Made by a program: the position numbers and the translations under genes | Shown: in pieces, positions 52,558-60,170 of the stretch | Layout of the letters: every line of letters starts with the position of its first letter | Numbering within the stretch: position 1 is the first letter of the stretch | Origin: Clostridia bacterium | GTDB lineage: Bacteria > Bacillota > Clostridia > Oscillospirales > Acutalibacteraceae | Length of the DNA stretch: 64,000 nt | Assembly: GCA_017461235.1 (NCBI GenBank) | Contig: JAFTYU010000003.1 | Span: forward strand, 50,382-114,381 | Direction: 5' to 3' | The notes under the pieces: generated by a model | What the model was told of the DNA's origin: nothing | The model's database searches: none | What the model saw: only the letters and a program-made list of their open reading frames with translations

Positions 52558-53490
52558 ATGAAAAAATCTTTTATGGAAGAAGCGTTGCGCCTTGCAGAGC
52601 TGGCTGCCTCCGAAGGTGAAGTCCCCGTAGGCGCAGTTGTCACAATCGGTAATAAAATCATCGGCAGAGGAAGAAACCATCGCGAAAAAGGGAAAAACGC
52701 TCTGCACCACGCAGAAATAGAAGCTATTAACGAAGCGTGCAGACGTCTCGGTGGATGGCGACTCTGGGAATGTGAGCTTTTCGTCACCTTAGAGCCGTGC
52801 CCTATGTGTGCCGGAGCTATAATCAACGCAAGGATAAAAAACGTTGTATTCGGTGCTTTTGATAAAAAGAACGGAGCCTGCGGCTCCGTAACAAATCTTT
52901 TTGAAAGCAGTTTCAGTTACACCCCCGATTACGAAAGCGGTTTTATGGAAAACGAGTGTGCCGATGTGCTTTCGAGATTCTTTAAAACCCTGCGGTCAGA
53001 TACTCAAAAAAATAAAAAGAAGAAGGAAAATAACTGTATGGAAAAAATTGCAAGCTTTACCGTTGACCACACAAAACTAATGAGAGGGATGTATATCTCA
53101 CGCATTGACGGCGACGTTGTTACATACGATATAAGAACAAGACGCCCAAATGTTGAAGACGTTATGGAAAACGGTGCTATACACACCCTTGAGCACCTCT
53201 TTGCAACTTTTGTCAGGAACAGTGAATTTAAAGATAATATTATCTACTTCGGTCCAATGGGCTGCAGAACAGGATTTTACTTTTTGACTACGGGTATGAC
53301 CCACGCACAGGCCCTGCAGCTCACAAGAGATGCCCTTGCTTTCACCGAAAATTTTGAAGGCGATGTACCGGGAGTGAGTGCTGTAGAATGCGGTAACTAC
53401 CGCGATCACGATCTGGAAGGTGCAAAAAAAGAAGCCGCCGCCCAGAAAGAGATTCTCAAAAACTGGACTACGGCAGATATGATTTACTGA
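52558..53490 (+). CDS. tadA: tRNA adenosine deaminase TadA, reading frame continuous with LuxS
   Basis: A 310-codon open frame. Residues 1-150 are TadA, which changes A34 of tRNA-Arg(ACG) to inosine: zinc-binding motifs HHAEIEA (HAE) and LEPCPMCAGA (PCxxC) are intact, and the length to residue 150 matches stand-alone TadA. A lysine-rich linker (QKNKKKKENNC) then leads in frame into a complete LuxS starting at M161. The join crosses a run of seven A (53006-53012); one more A would place TAA right there and end TadA normally. Whether a 310-residue fusion is made, or two proteins, is open. The start ATG is one base after the upstream stop. Confidence 0.85.
   Translation: MKKSFMEEALRLAELAASEGEVPVGAVVTIGNKIIGRGRNHREKGKNALHHAEIEAINEACRRLGGWRLWECELFVTLEPCPMCAGAIINARIKNVVFGAFDKKNGACGSVTNLFESSFSYTPDYESGFMENECADVLSRFFKTLRSDTQKNKKKKENNCMEKIASFTVDHTKLMRGMYISRIDGDVVTYDIRTRRPNVEDVMENGAIHTLEHLFATFVRNSEFKDNIIYFGPMGCRTGFYFLTTGMTHAQALQLTRDALAFTENFEGDVPGVSAVECGNYRDHDLEGAKKEAAAQKEILKNWTTADMIY
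53038..53490 (+). CDS. luxS: S-ribosylhomocysteine lyase LuxS (internal start)
   Basis: From ATG 53038 a 150-residue LuxS of normal length is encoded. It cleaves S-ribosylhomocysteine to homocysteine and DPD, the precursor of autoinducer 2, and recycles the methyl-cycle product. The metal ligands are in HTLEH (HxxEH) and the later ECGNY cysteine, and the catalytic cysteine is in GPMGCRTGFY. GAAGGA lies 10 bases before the ATG, so LuxS can be translated on its own even though the upstream frame is open. A terminator follows directly. Confidence 0.92.
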   Translation: MEKIASFTVDHTKLMRGMYISRIDGDVVTYDIRTRRPNVEDVMENGAIHTLEHLFATFVRNSEFKDNIIYFGPMGCRTGFYFLTTGMTHAQALQLTRDALAFTENFEGDVPGVSAVECGNYRDHDLEGAKKEAAAQKEILKNWTTADMIY

Positions 53491-53491
53491 T

Positions 53492-53525
53492 AAAAAGAAG
53501 GCTCGCTGAGTGAGCCTTCTTTTTT
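53492..53525. terminator. Bidirectional terminator after luxS
   Basis: AAAAAGAAGGCTC pairs with GAGCCTTCTTTTT over a 7-base loop and continues as a T run. It separates luxS from the convergent PHP gene, whose stop lies inside the T run. Confidence 0.85.
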
Positions 53526-54394
53526 TATTTGTTTTCCATTGCTTTTTTTCGTTCAAGCTTCTTTTTGCGTGCTTTATAAGCATTAAGCTCCTGAACACAT
53601 TCATCTGGAAGGTCACAATCACCGACAGAAAGAACTGTCTTGTTGTAAAGACCTTTGAAGTTCGAGCCGCCTGTTGTAAGAAGTTTTTTCTTTTTGGCGT
53701 ATTTTGCAAAGGCAGTTTTTTCTTCATCGGTGAGCTCGGGAGAGTAAACTTCGATACCGTCAAGACCTGCTTCAACAAGCTCATCAAGAAGCTTGTCGTT
53801 TTTACAGCGTTGGGGATTAGCAAGAACCGCTATACCGCCTGCATCGTGAATCTGTTTGAGAATATCAAAAATATCTTCATACTCGGGAACGTGATTGATA
53901 TTACCTTCCGAATCAGAAGAGAAAAGCTTTTTATAAAGGTCGCCGTAAATTCTGTCGGCAAAGCCATTCTCAATAAGCGCCTGCATAATATGCACCTTGA
54001 AAATATTAGTTGAACCTGTGGCGCATTTAACAACAAATTCAGGCGTAATGGGATAACGCTGTGCTGTTTTGAGCATCATAAGGTGTGACGACTTTTTTCT
54101 TATTATTGAACTGCGGCGGCAAAGACCCTCGAGCCTGTCCGGGAAATCGGGTTTATAGCAAAGCATATGAATTTCCTGACCGTTTGTTTTATCGGTACCT
54201 GAAAGCTCAACACCGGGTATAACCGTAACGCCGTGCCTTTCGCCTATCACTTTGCCTCTGACCGTACCTGCAAGACAATCGTGATCGGTAATTGCTATTG
54301 TTGTGACGCCGCGTTTTTTAGCAAGTAAAACTAAATCTTCGATCCCGAGAGAGCCGTTAGATAACCGTGTGTGGCAATGTAAATCCGCTGACAA
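53525..54394 (-). CDS. PHP-domain phosphoesterase
   Basis: A 289-residue metal-dependent phosphoesterase of the polymerase-and-histidinol-phosphatase fold. Metal-binding motifs are DLHCHTRLSNGS at the N-terminus, ITDHDCLAGT and VIPGVELS. Relatives hydrolyse 3',5'-nucleoside bisphosphates or other small phosphates. The end is lysine-rich. I start it at TTG 54394 because AAAGGAAGGA lies 6 bases before it; an upstream extension of 21 residues has no ribosome binding site. A small CCGCA-TTG-TGCGG hairpin sits just upstream of the site (54417-54429). Confidence 0.85.
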   Translation of the reverse strand: MSADLHCHTRLSNGSLGIEDLVLLAKKRGVTTIAITDHDCLAGTVRGKVIGERHGVTVIPGVELSGTDKTNGQEIHMLCYKPDFPDRLEGLCRRSSIIRKKSSHLMMLKTAQRYPITPEFVVKCATGSTNIFKVHIMQALIENGFADRIYGDLYKKLFSSDSEGNINHVPEYEDIFDILKQIHDAGGIAVLANPQRCKNDKLLDELVEAGLDGIEVYSPELTDEEKTAFAKYAKKKKLLTTGGSNFKGLYNKTVLSVGDCDLPDECVQELNAYKARKKKLERKKAMENK

Positions 54395-54460
54395 AAAAAT
54401 CCTTCCTTTCACCGCCCCGCATTGTGCGGAGATTTTTCCATATCTACCCAAAAACATTGA

Positions 54461-54489
54461 TATATAAGGGATTAAGCCTGTTTAATCAA
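54461..54489 (-). promoter_or_regulatory. Promoter of the PHP phosphoesterase gene
   Basis: On the minus strand TTGATT (54484-54489), 17 bases, TATATA (54461-54466). The rest of the roughly 290-base gap to mnmA is A/T-rich and holds nothing else I recognise apart from the mnmA promoter. Confidence 0.55.
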
Positions 54490-54613
54490 ATTTAATATGT
54501 AAAAATACCGAAAAAACAGCAGATATACCCCGAATATATTACATTAACAATATTTTACTATTTTCGCAAAAAAAAATCAAGCGAAATTTTGTTTTTTACC
54601 AAGAAAATTTGTT

Positions 54614-54642
54614 TTGCTTTTTTATATACTATATGATATGAT
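54614..54642 (+). promoter_or_regulatory. Promoter of mnmA-sdaA
   Basis: TTGCTT (54614-54619), 17 bases, TATGAT (54637-54642), 43 bases upstream of the ATG. Confidence 0.55.
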
Positions 54643-54685
54643 TTACTATGTAAAAAACAGTAATTTTTATCCTATTCGGTGATTT

Positions 54686-55717
54686 ATGAATAACTTGGTT
54701 TATGTAGCTCTCAGTGGCGGTGTTGACTCTGCAGCCGCGGCAATACTTCTGAAAGAACGCGGATACGAGGTCCGCGGCGTTACATTGCGCTTAAAGCCGC
54801 ACAATCTCGCAGATGCAGACATTGCCGATGCACAAAAGGTTGCGAACAGATTAGGTATCCCCCTGGATATTCTCGACGAACGTGAAAGCTTTAAAGCTGT
54901 TACAGATTATTTTTGCGAGTCCTATCTTCAGGGTCTTACACCCAATCCCTGTGTTTTTTGTAACCCCAATATTAAAATCGGCAAGCTCGTTGAGCACGCT
55001 CTCAGAAACGGGGCTGATTTTATTGCAACGGGACACTATTCCGACATAATCGTAAAAGACGGCATCTATTATATTAAAAAGAATCCTACGGGCAAGGATC
55101 AGAGCTACTTCCTTTGCCGATTAAACCAACATCTTCTCTCTCACGTGATGTTCCCTTTGAGTGATTTGTCAAAGGAGGAAATCCGCGCCCTTGCTCAAAG
55201 CAGAGATATTGAAGTAGCCCATAAAAAAGACAGTCAGGAAGTCTGTTTTATTCCTGACAATGCCTATATATCCTTCATTGAAAAGGAGTTTAAGCCCAAG
55301 GCTCTCTGCGGTGATTTTTTGTCCACCGACGGCAAAAAGCTCGGTACTCATCAGGGCATTTATAAATACACCATAGGTCAACGAAAAGGTCTCGGCGCTT
55401 TCGGTAAGCCTATGTATGTTATATCAATAAATCCCGAAAACAACTCTGTCACAATCGGTGATAACGAAGAGCTTTTTACAAGCAAAATTTTCGTTGATGA
55501 TTTAAGCTTTCTTTCCGGCAGAGCCCCTGCCGACAAATTTGAATGCCTTGTTAAAATCCGTTGTGCAGCAAAGCCTACGAAAGCGAATATAAAAATCGTC
55601 AACAACGGTGCAATTATAGAATTTGACCAACCACAACGGGCGGCGGCACCCGGACAGACAGCCGCAATTTATATTGACGATATTTTAATAGGAGGCGCAA
55701 CAATATGCAATCCTTGA
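54686..55717 (+). CDS. mnmA: tRNA-specific 2-thiouridylase MnmA
   Basis: A 343-residue ATP-pyrophosphatase that thiolates U34 of tRNA-Lys, -Glu and -Gln. The PP-loop is ALSGGVDSAAAA near the N-terminus. The catalytic cysteines are in PNPCVFCNPNIKIG and SQEVCFIPDN. KDQSYFL and YTIGQRKGLG are conserved. It is slightly shorter than the usual 355-370 residues, mainly in the N-terminal half. It overlaps the serine dehydratase gene by 13 bases. Confidence 0.93.
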   Translation: MNNLVYVALSGGVDSAAAAILLKERGYEVRGVTLRLKPHNLADADIADAQKVANRLGIPLDILDERESFKAVTDYFCESYLQGLTPNPCVFCNPNIKIGKLVEHALRNGADFIATGHYSDIIVKDGIYYIKKNPTGKDQSYFLCRLNQHLLSHVMFPLSDLSKEEIRALAQSRDIEVAHKKDSQEVCFIPDNAYISFIEKEFKPKALCGDFLSTDGKKLGTHQGIYKYTIGQRKGLGAFGKPMYVISINPENNSVTIGDNEELFTSKIFVDDLSFLSGRAPADKFECLVKIRCAAKPTKANIKIVNNGAIIEFDQPQRAAAPGQTAAIYIDDILIGGATICNP

Positions 55718-56901
55718 AAAAACTTTACAAGGTCGGTATAGGCCCTTCAAGCTCTCATACAATGGGACCGCAGTATGCTGCGGAATACGTTAACAACAAG
55801 TATCCCGAAGGGGATTTTGTGAAGGTTACTCTTTACGGCTCCCTTGCCCTGACGGGTGAAGGTCACGGCACTCATACCGCTCTTTCTTCTACCCTGAAAG
55901 CGAAAAATGAAATAGCTTTTAATATTGAAGAAAAGGATTTACCCCATCCCAACACATTGGATTTTGAGATTTTCAAAGAAAATGAAAAAATCGCAACAGT
56001 ACGTGCAATGAGCATCGGCGGCGGTGAAATTCGCATTGAAGGTGTGCCCGACGTTACCGCACCCGAGGTTTATCCGCAGAAGAATTTTGAAGAAATAAAA
56101 GATTATTGCCTTATGCACCACTTAAGATTAAGTGATTACGCGGCAAAATATGAAGGTGAAGAAATTTTCCCCTTCCTTAAATCCATTTGGGAACGTATGA
56201 AAATGACTGTACGCGAAGGTCTTTATCAGGAAGGCATTTTGCCCGGCGGACTTGAAGTTGAAAGAAAGGCAAAATACCTATACGCTCAACGTCATATGGA
56301 CGAAACTCCCGAAACACGTGAAAACAGGCTCGTATGCGCTTACGCGTATGCCGCAAGCGAACAAAATGCAGGCGGCGGTATGATTACAACCGCACCGACC
56401 TGCGGTGCATCAGGTGTTCTGCCGGCAGTTCTTTACTATATGCAAGAGAAAAAAGGCTTTACAGATTTTGAAATTGCAAAAGCCCTTGCAACAGCAGGCA
56501 TAATAGGCAACGTTGTTAAACAGAACGCATCCATAAGCGGCGCGGAAGCAGGTTGTCAGGCAGAAATCGGTACAGCATGCTCAATGGCGGCGGCAGCTCT
56601 CGCGGAGCTTCATTTTATGGACCTTGACCAGATTGAATATGCCGCAGAAAACGCTATGGAGCACTATCTAGGCCTTACATGTGACCCCATCTGCGGTCTT
56701 GTTCAGATTCCCTGTATAGAAAGAAACGCCGTTGCAGCTATGCGCGCTATCAACGCTCTCAGCCTTGCGAACTTCCTTACCGCCACGCGAAAGGTGAAGT
56801 TTGACACGGTTGTTGACACTATGTACCAGACAGGAAAAGATTTAAAACACCACTACCGTGAAACAAGCGAAGGCGGTCTTGCAGTAAATTACGAGATGTA
56901 A
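55705..56901 (+). CDS. sdaA: Iron-sulfur L-serine dehydratase (single chain)
   Basis: A 398-residue enzyme that deaminates L-serine to pyruvate and ammonia. The N-terminal beta domain has GIGPSSSHTMGP and the C-terminal alpha domain has PTCGASGVLPAV, ISGAEAGCQAEIGTACSMAA and CDPICGLVQIPCIERNA, with the cysteines that bind the oxygen-labile 4Fe-4S cluster. Both domains are fused in one chain, somewhat shorter than the roughly 455-residue enterobacterial form. GGAGG lies 9 bases before the ATG inside the end of mnmA. Confidence 0.92.
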   Translation: MQSLKKLYKVGIGPSSSHTMGPQYAAEYVNNKYPEGDFVKVTLYGSLALTGEGHGTHTALSSTLKAKNEIAFNIEEKDLPHPNTLDFEIFKENEKIATVRAMSIGGGEIRIEGVPDVTAPEVYPQKNFEEIKDYCLMHHLRLSDYAAKYEGEEIFPFLKSIWERMKMTVREGLYQEGILPGGLEVERKAKYLYAQRHMDETPETRENRLVCAYAYAASEQNAGGGMITTAPTCGASGVLPAVLYYMQEKKGFTDFEIAKALATAGIIGNVVKQNASISGAEAGCQAEIGTACSMAAAALAELHFMDLDQIEYAAENAMEHYLGLTCDPICGLVQIPCIERNAVAAMRAINALSLANFLTATRKVKFDTVVDTMYQTGKDLKHHYRETSEGGLAVNYEM

Positions 56902-56909
56902 CAAAACGA

Positions 56910-56938
56910 TTGCTATTTTTCGTTTTGTGTGATAATAT
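56910..56938 (+). promoter_or_regulatory. Promoter of the MFS transporter at 56963
   Basis: TTGCTA (56910-56915), 17 bases, TAATAT (56933-56938). It lies in an ACAAAACG/CGTTTTGT inverted repeat (56901-56928) that could fold as a weak hairpin after sdaA. Confidence 0.45.
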
Positions 56939-56962
56939 TACGTTTGTCAAGGAGATGATGTA

Positions 56963-58483
56963 ATGGCAAAAAATAAAAAACCGAAAGAAATCAATAACCA
57001 TCCTAACAAAATAGGTCTTAAAGACGTTGCCGGCTACACTATCGCAGAAGCCGCCAATATGTTTAACCTTACATATATCACAAGCTTTCTTAAAGTTTTT
57101 ATGACCGACGTTTTGAAAATTGCTCCCAAGCGCGTTGGTTATATGTTCATTGTCACCCGTCTGTGGGACGTTATCAATGACCCTCTCTGGGGCGCTATCG
57201 TTGCTAAAAGGAAGCCGGGCAAAGACGGCAAGTTCCTTCAATACTTGAGAATAGTTGCCGTACCACTTGGTATTTCAACAATTATCTGCTTCCTGCCCTA
57301 CTCCGATCCCAACTCAATTTTCTATAACGCAACCCTTGCAGGTAATCCGACGCTTCTTTTTGCGGTGTGTATTATTACATATCTCATTTACTGCACAATG
57401 TACACCGCTATGAATATCCCCTTCGGCTCATTGGCTTCAGTTATTACCGATGACCCCAAGGGCAGAACACTTCTTTCAACATCTCGTTCTTTAGGTTCAG
57501 GTGTGGGCGGTGCCGTTGTTTCGCTTATCGCTCCGTTTATCATTTACGTAGGAACAGGTACTATCGACAAAACCACCGGCAAGGAAATCGAGGTTGCCGA
57601 CGGAAACAAAATGTTTATATATGCCCTTCTTATGGGTGTTATGTCTATCATCTTCTATCTTGTAGGTCACAGAAATCTTAAAGAGCGCGTACCTGCAGTT
57701 GATGAAGGAAAAATCGATTTCAAGAAAACTTATCTTGGTCTTTTCAAATCACGCCCCTTCGTTATGATTGCTCTTTCCGGTGTGCTTATCAGCGGTCAGT
57801 TGCAGTTCAACTCATTTAACACATATCTTTACAAAAACTACTTCACGGAAACAAGCCTTGGTGTTTTAGGTACTGTATGTACGTATCTTCCAATGGCGGC
57901 ATTGATGCTGTTTACACCTAAATTAGCTGCCAGATTCGGTAAAAAAGAGCTTTGCGGCAATATGTCTATTATTTCCGCAGCCGCTTCAGTTTTCCTTGCC
58001 GTAACAGCAAACAACAAGGATTTTATTATGTGGATAAATCCCCAACAGGGCATTTATCCTGCGTGGTTATTTATGGCTTGCCTTCTTCTTATAGGTTTTG
58101 GTTACACATTTGTCAGCCTTACCTGTTGGGCAGTTGTTATGGACGTTATAGACTATCAGGAATGGAAAACAGGTGTCAGAAACGAAAGTGCTGTTTACTC
58201 GGCATATACCTTCGGAAGACAGCTTGGTCAGGCTATTGCTGATGCAGGCGGACTTTTCCTTCTTCAATGGGCAAAGTACGATAGCGAAACTGCAGGCAAC
58301 GGTTTCATCACCGCTAACGATACAAGCAACAAGATTATGTTTATTTGTACAATAATCCCCGCGGTGGTTTATACGGGTGTATGGCTCATCTTCAAATTCG
58401 GTTATCCCCTTACCAAAGAAAAGCTTGAACCCATATATGAAGACCTTCGTCAAAAACACGAGCAAGAAGCCGTTAACGCATAA
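56963..58483 (+). CDS. GPH-family sugar transporter-like MFS protein
   Basis: A 506-residue membrane protein of about twelve segments, of the GPH symporter kind. LWDVINDPLWGAIVAKRKPG corresponds to the family motif in the first cytosolic loop, and WAVVMDVIDYQEWKTGVRNE is the conserved segment before helix 10-11. It starts with a lysine/asparagine-rich tail. GGAGATG lies upstream of the ATG. It has its own promoter and terminator, so it is monocistronic. It resembles the protein at 26033 in architecture. Substrate unknown. Confidence 0.8.
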   Translation: MAKNKKPKEINNHPNKIGLKDVAGYTIAEAANMFNLTYITSFLKVFMTDVLKIAPKRVGYMFIVTRLWDVINDPLWGAIVAKRKPGKDGKFLQYLRIVAVPLGISTIICFLPYSDPNSIFYNATLAGNPTLLFAVCIITYLIYCTMYTAMNIPFGSLASVITDDPKGRTLLSTSRSLGSGVGGAVVSLIAPFIIYVGTGTIDKTTGKEIEVADGNKMFIYALLMGVMSIIFYLVGHRNLKERVPAVDEGKIDFKKTYLGLFKSRPFVMIALSGVLISGQLQFNSFNTYLYKNYFTETSLGVLGTVCTYLPMAALMLFTPKLAARFGKKELCGNMSIISAAASVFLAVTANNKDFIMWINPQQGIYPAWLFMACLLLIGFGYTFVSLTCWAVVMDVIDYQEWKTGVRNESAVYSAYTFGRQLGQAIADAGGLFLLQWAKYDSETAGNGFITANDTSNKIMFICTIIPAVVYTGVWLIFKFGYPLTKEKLEPIYEDLRQKHEQEAVNA

Positions 58484-58497
58484 ACTTACTTTTCAAC

Positions 58498-58529
58498 AAA
58501 AACATCGCATCTTTGTATGCGATGTTTTT
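58498..58529 (+). terminator. Terminator of the GPH transporter gene
   Basis: AAAAACATCGCAT (58498-58510) pairs perfectly with 58517-58529 and is followed by further T residues. Confidence 0.85.
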
Positions 58530-58541
58530 TGTTGTTTTCTC

Positions 58542-58570
58542 TTGTTTTAGTACCTGCTTTCTGCTATACT
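58542..58570 (+). promoter_or_regulatory. Promoter of the lipoprotein-nitroreductase-mnmG-GH2 operon
   Basis: TTGTTT (58542-58547), 17 bases, TATACT (58565-58570). Confidence 0.6.
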
Positions 58571-58610
58571 TTATTATGTATATTTATATTAATTTTTCGG
58601 AAGTGCGAAT

Positions 58611-59615
58611 ATGAACAATAAAACTAAAACTATATTCAGGCGCGCCCTTTCTCTGGCGCTTGCTCTTTGTTGTTTTTGCTCCGTTTTTATTTTCTCATCC
58701 TGCAGTGTTCTCGAAAAGCCTGCATCCTTAACCATAAACGGCACAAAAATCGGCAATGACGTTTTCACATATTTTCTCGACTGTGCCGTTACAGAAATGG
58801 GCGTTCAGACGCCTTACGAGTCATTGGTAAATAAAGCCACTGCCCTTGCAGGCACTTATTATAAAACGAACTCACTTGCTCATACCTATAACATTTCTCT
58901 TACTACCGCACAAAAAGCAGCCGTTTCAGAGAAAGTAAATGCATACTGGGGCATATACGGCAATTATTACACCAATATCGGCGTGACAAAAGAAACGCTC
59001 ACAAAGGTTTTTACCGCCGATAGCTACCGCGATGCTTTACTGCTGCACTACTATGGCGAAGGCGGTATTGAAGAAATCCCCGTGAGCCGACTTTATGCAA
59101 ACTTTAAAAGCAATTACATTGTTTTCCAGGCTATAACAGGCTACTTTACGGAAATTGATACTGCAGGCAACACCATAAGATTAAATAAAAACGATACGGA
59201 AACTCTGGTTCTTAAATTCCAGAATATGTCCGCAATGGTCAACGCCGGCGAGCAGACTATGGAAGAAGCGGCAGATTACCTGACGGAAAGCGGTTATCCC
59301 GGCTCGGTACAGACTGTTGTTCTTCATAAGGACGACACTTCATCTTATCCCGAAGGTTTCTTCACAAAGGTTCAGAGTATAGACACACGCTATGCCGCAA
59401 TTATTGCATCAAATGATTACATCTTCCTTGTTTTAAAGGGTGATGCGGATGTAAACAGTTCATTTTTCACCGATAAGAAAACTGATATAATTAAAGCTCT
59501 TGTAGGTGACAGCATTGATACAACCATAGAAAACGCCTATCAACTCGAAACAAAGATTTCTCACTCAACGGCAAAAGGTTACTATACTTTAATTAAGGAT
59601 ACAAAGGGTGCATAA
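58611..59615 (+). CDS. Lipoprotein with SurA/PrsA-like N-terminal region
   Basis: A 334-residue exported lipoprotein. The signal peptide ends in a lipobox-like FSSC with C31 as the likely lipidated residue. The following part (ASLTINGTKIGNDVFTYFLDCAV) looks like the start of SurA_N/PrsA-type chaperones, with helical segments after it. No parvulin active-site motif is evident, so it is probably a chaperone-like or unknown surface protein rather than an active isomerase. It is first in a four-gene operon with tight spacing. Confidence 0.72.
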   Translation: MNNKTKTIFRRALSLALALCCFCSVFIFSSCSVLEKPASLTINGTKIGNDVFTYFLDCAVTEMGVQTPYESLVNKATALAGTYYKTNSLAHTYNISLTTAQKAAVSEKVNAYWGIYGNYYTNIGVTKETLTKVFTADSYRDALLLHYYGEGGIEEIPVSRLYANFKSNYIVFQAITGYFTEIDTAGNTIRLNKNDTETLVLKFQNMSAMVNAGEQTMEEAADYLTESGYPGSVQTVVLHKDDTSSYPEGFFTKVQSIDTRYAAIIASNDYIFLVLKGDADVNSSFFTDKKTDIIKALVGDSIDTTIENAYQLETKISHSTAKGYYTLIKDTKGA

Positions 59616-59616
59616 T

Positions 59617-60156
59617 ATGAATCCGGTTATTGAAAATATTTTATCACGTCAGACTATCAGGGAATATACAGACCAACAAGTCCCTGATGATTTGCTGGAC
59701 GTTATTCTCCAATGCGCTATACGTGCTCCAAGCGGCAGAAATACTCAACCCTGCCATTTGCGCATTTTGAGAAATCGTGAAATGCTTGAAGAAATGAACA
59801 AGGATTTCAAAGACATTGTGGGTTGGGACACTCCTGCCTATACAGGCTGGGATAAACGCCCCGTTTACCACAACGCTCCTGTTTTTATCTTTATTTTTGC
59901 AAAAGATAAATCCGATATGGCGGCAGGTCTTATGGCGGAAAATATCGCTTTAGCCGCTCATTCTTCAGGTCTCGGTTCTTGTATGATAGGCTCTTTAGGC
60001 GGTCTTTTTGATAATCCCGACGGCAAGAAAAAATGGATGAAAATTCTTGATGTGCCCGAAGATTGGTGTTTCCTTTTAGGTATGACGTTGGGCTACCCTA
60101 ATGAGAAGCCCCCGTTCAAAGACAGGGAAGACGGTCACATTAAATTTATAGGATAA
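59617..60156 (+). CDS. Nitroreductase family protein
   Basis: A 179-residue FMN-dependent oxidoreductase of the nitroreductase fold. ILSRQTIREYTDQQVPDDLLDVILQCAIRAPSGRNTQPCHL holds the FMN-binding residues (RxxR and PSGxNxQP). GLGSCMIGSLGG is the second conserved region. The reaction on a natural substrate is unknown. ATG 59617 lies one base after the lipoprotein stop; a GTG three codons earlier would overlap it. Confidence 0.9.
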   Translation: MNPVIENILSRQTIREYTDQQVPDDLLDVILQCAIRAPSGRNTQPCHLRILRNREMLEEMNKDFKDIVGWDTPAYTGWDKRPVYHNAPVFIFIFAKDKSDMAAGLMAENIALAAHSSGLGSCMIGSLGGLFDNPDGKKKWMKILDVPEDWCFLLGMTLGYPNEKPPFKDREDGHIKFIG

Positions 60157-60170
60157 TCAGGCGATAAACA

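Noticed and set aside
53004-53020. Programmed ribosomal frameshift at the tadA-luxS junction
   Set aside because: No X XXY YYZ heptamer in the right frame plus downstream structure; the zero frame is already open. Slippage by polymerase or a sequencing error is more plausible.
53098-53823. Long open frame on the minus strand opposite luxS and the PHP gene terminator
   Set aside because: It covers luxS antisense and runs through a strong terminator; its composition is that of a shadow frame with no ribosome binding site or family.
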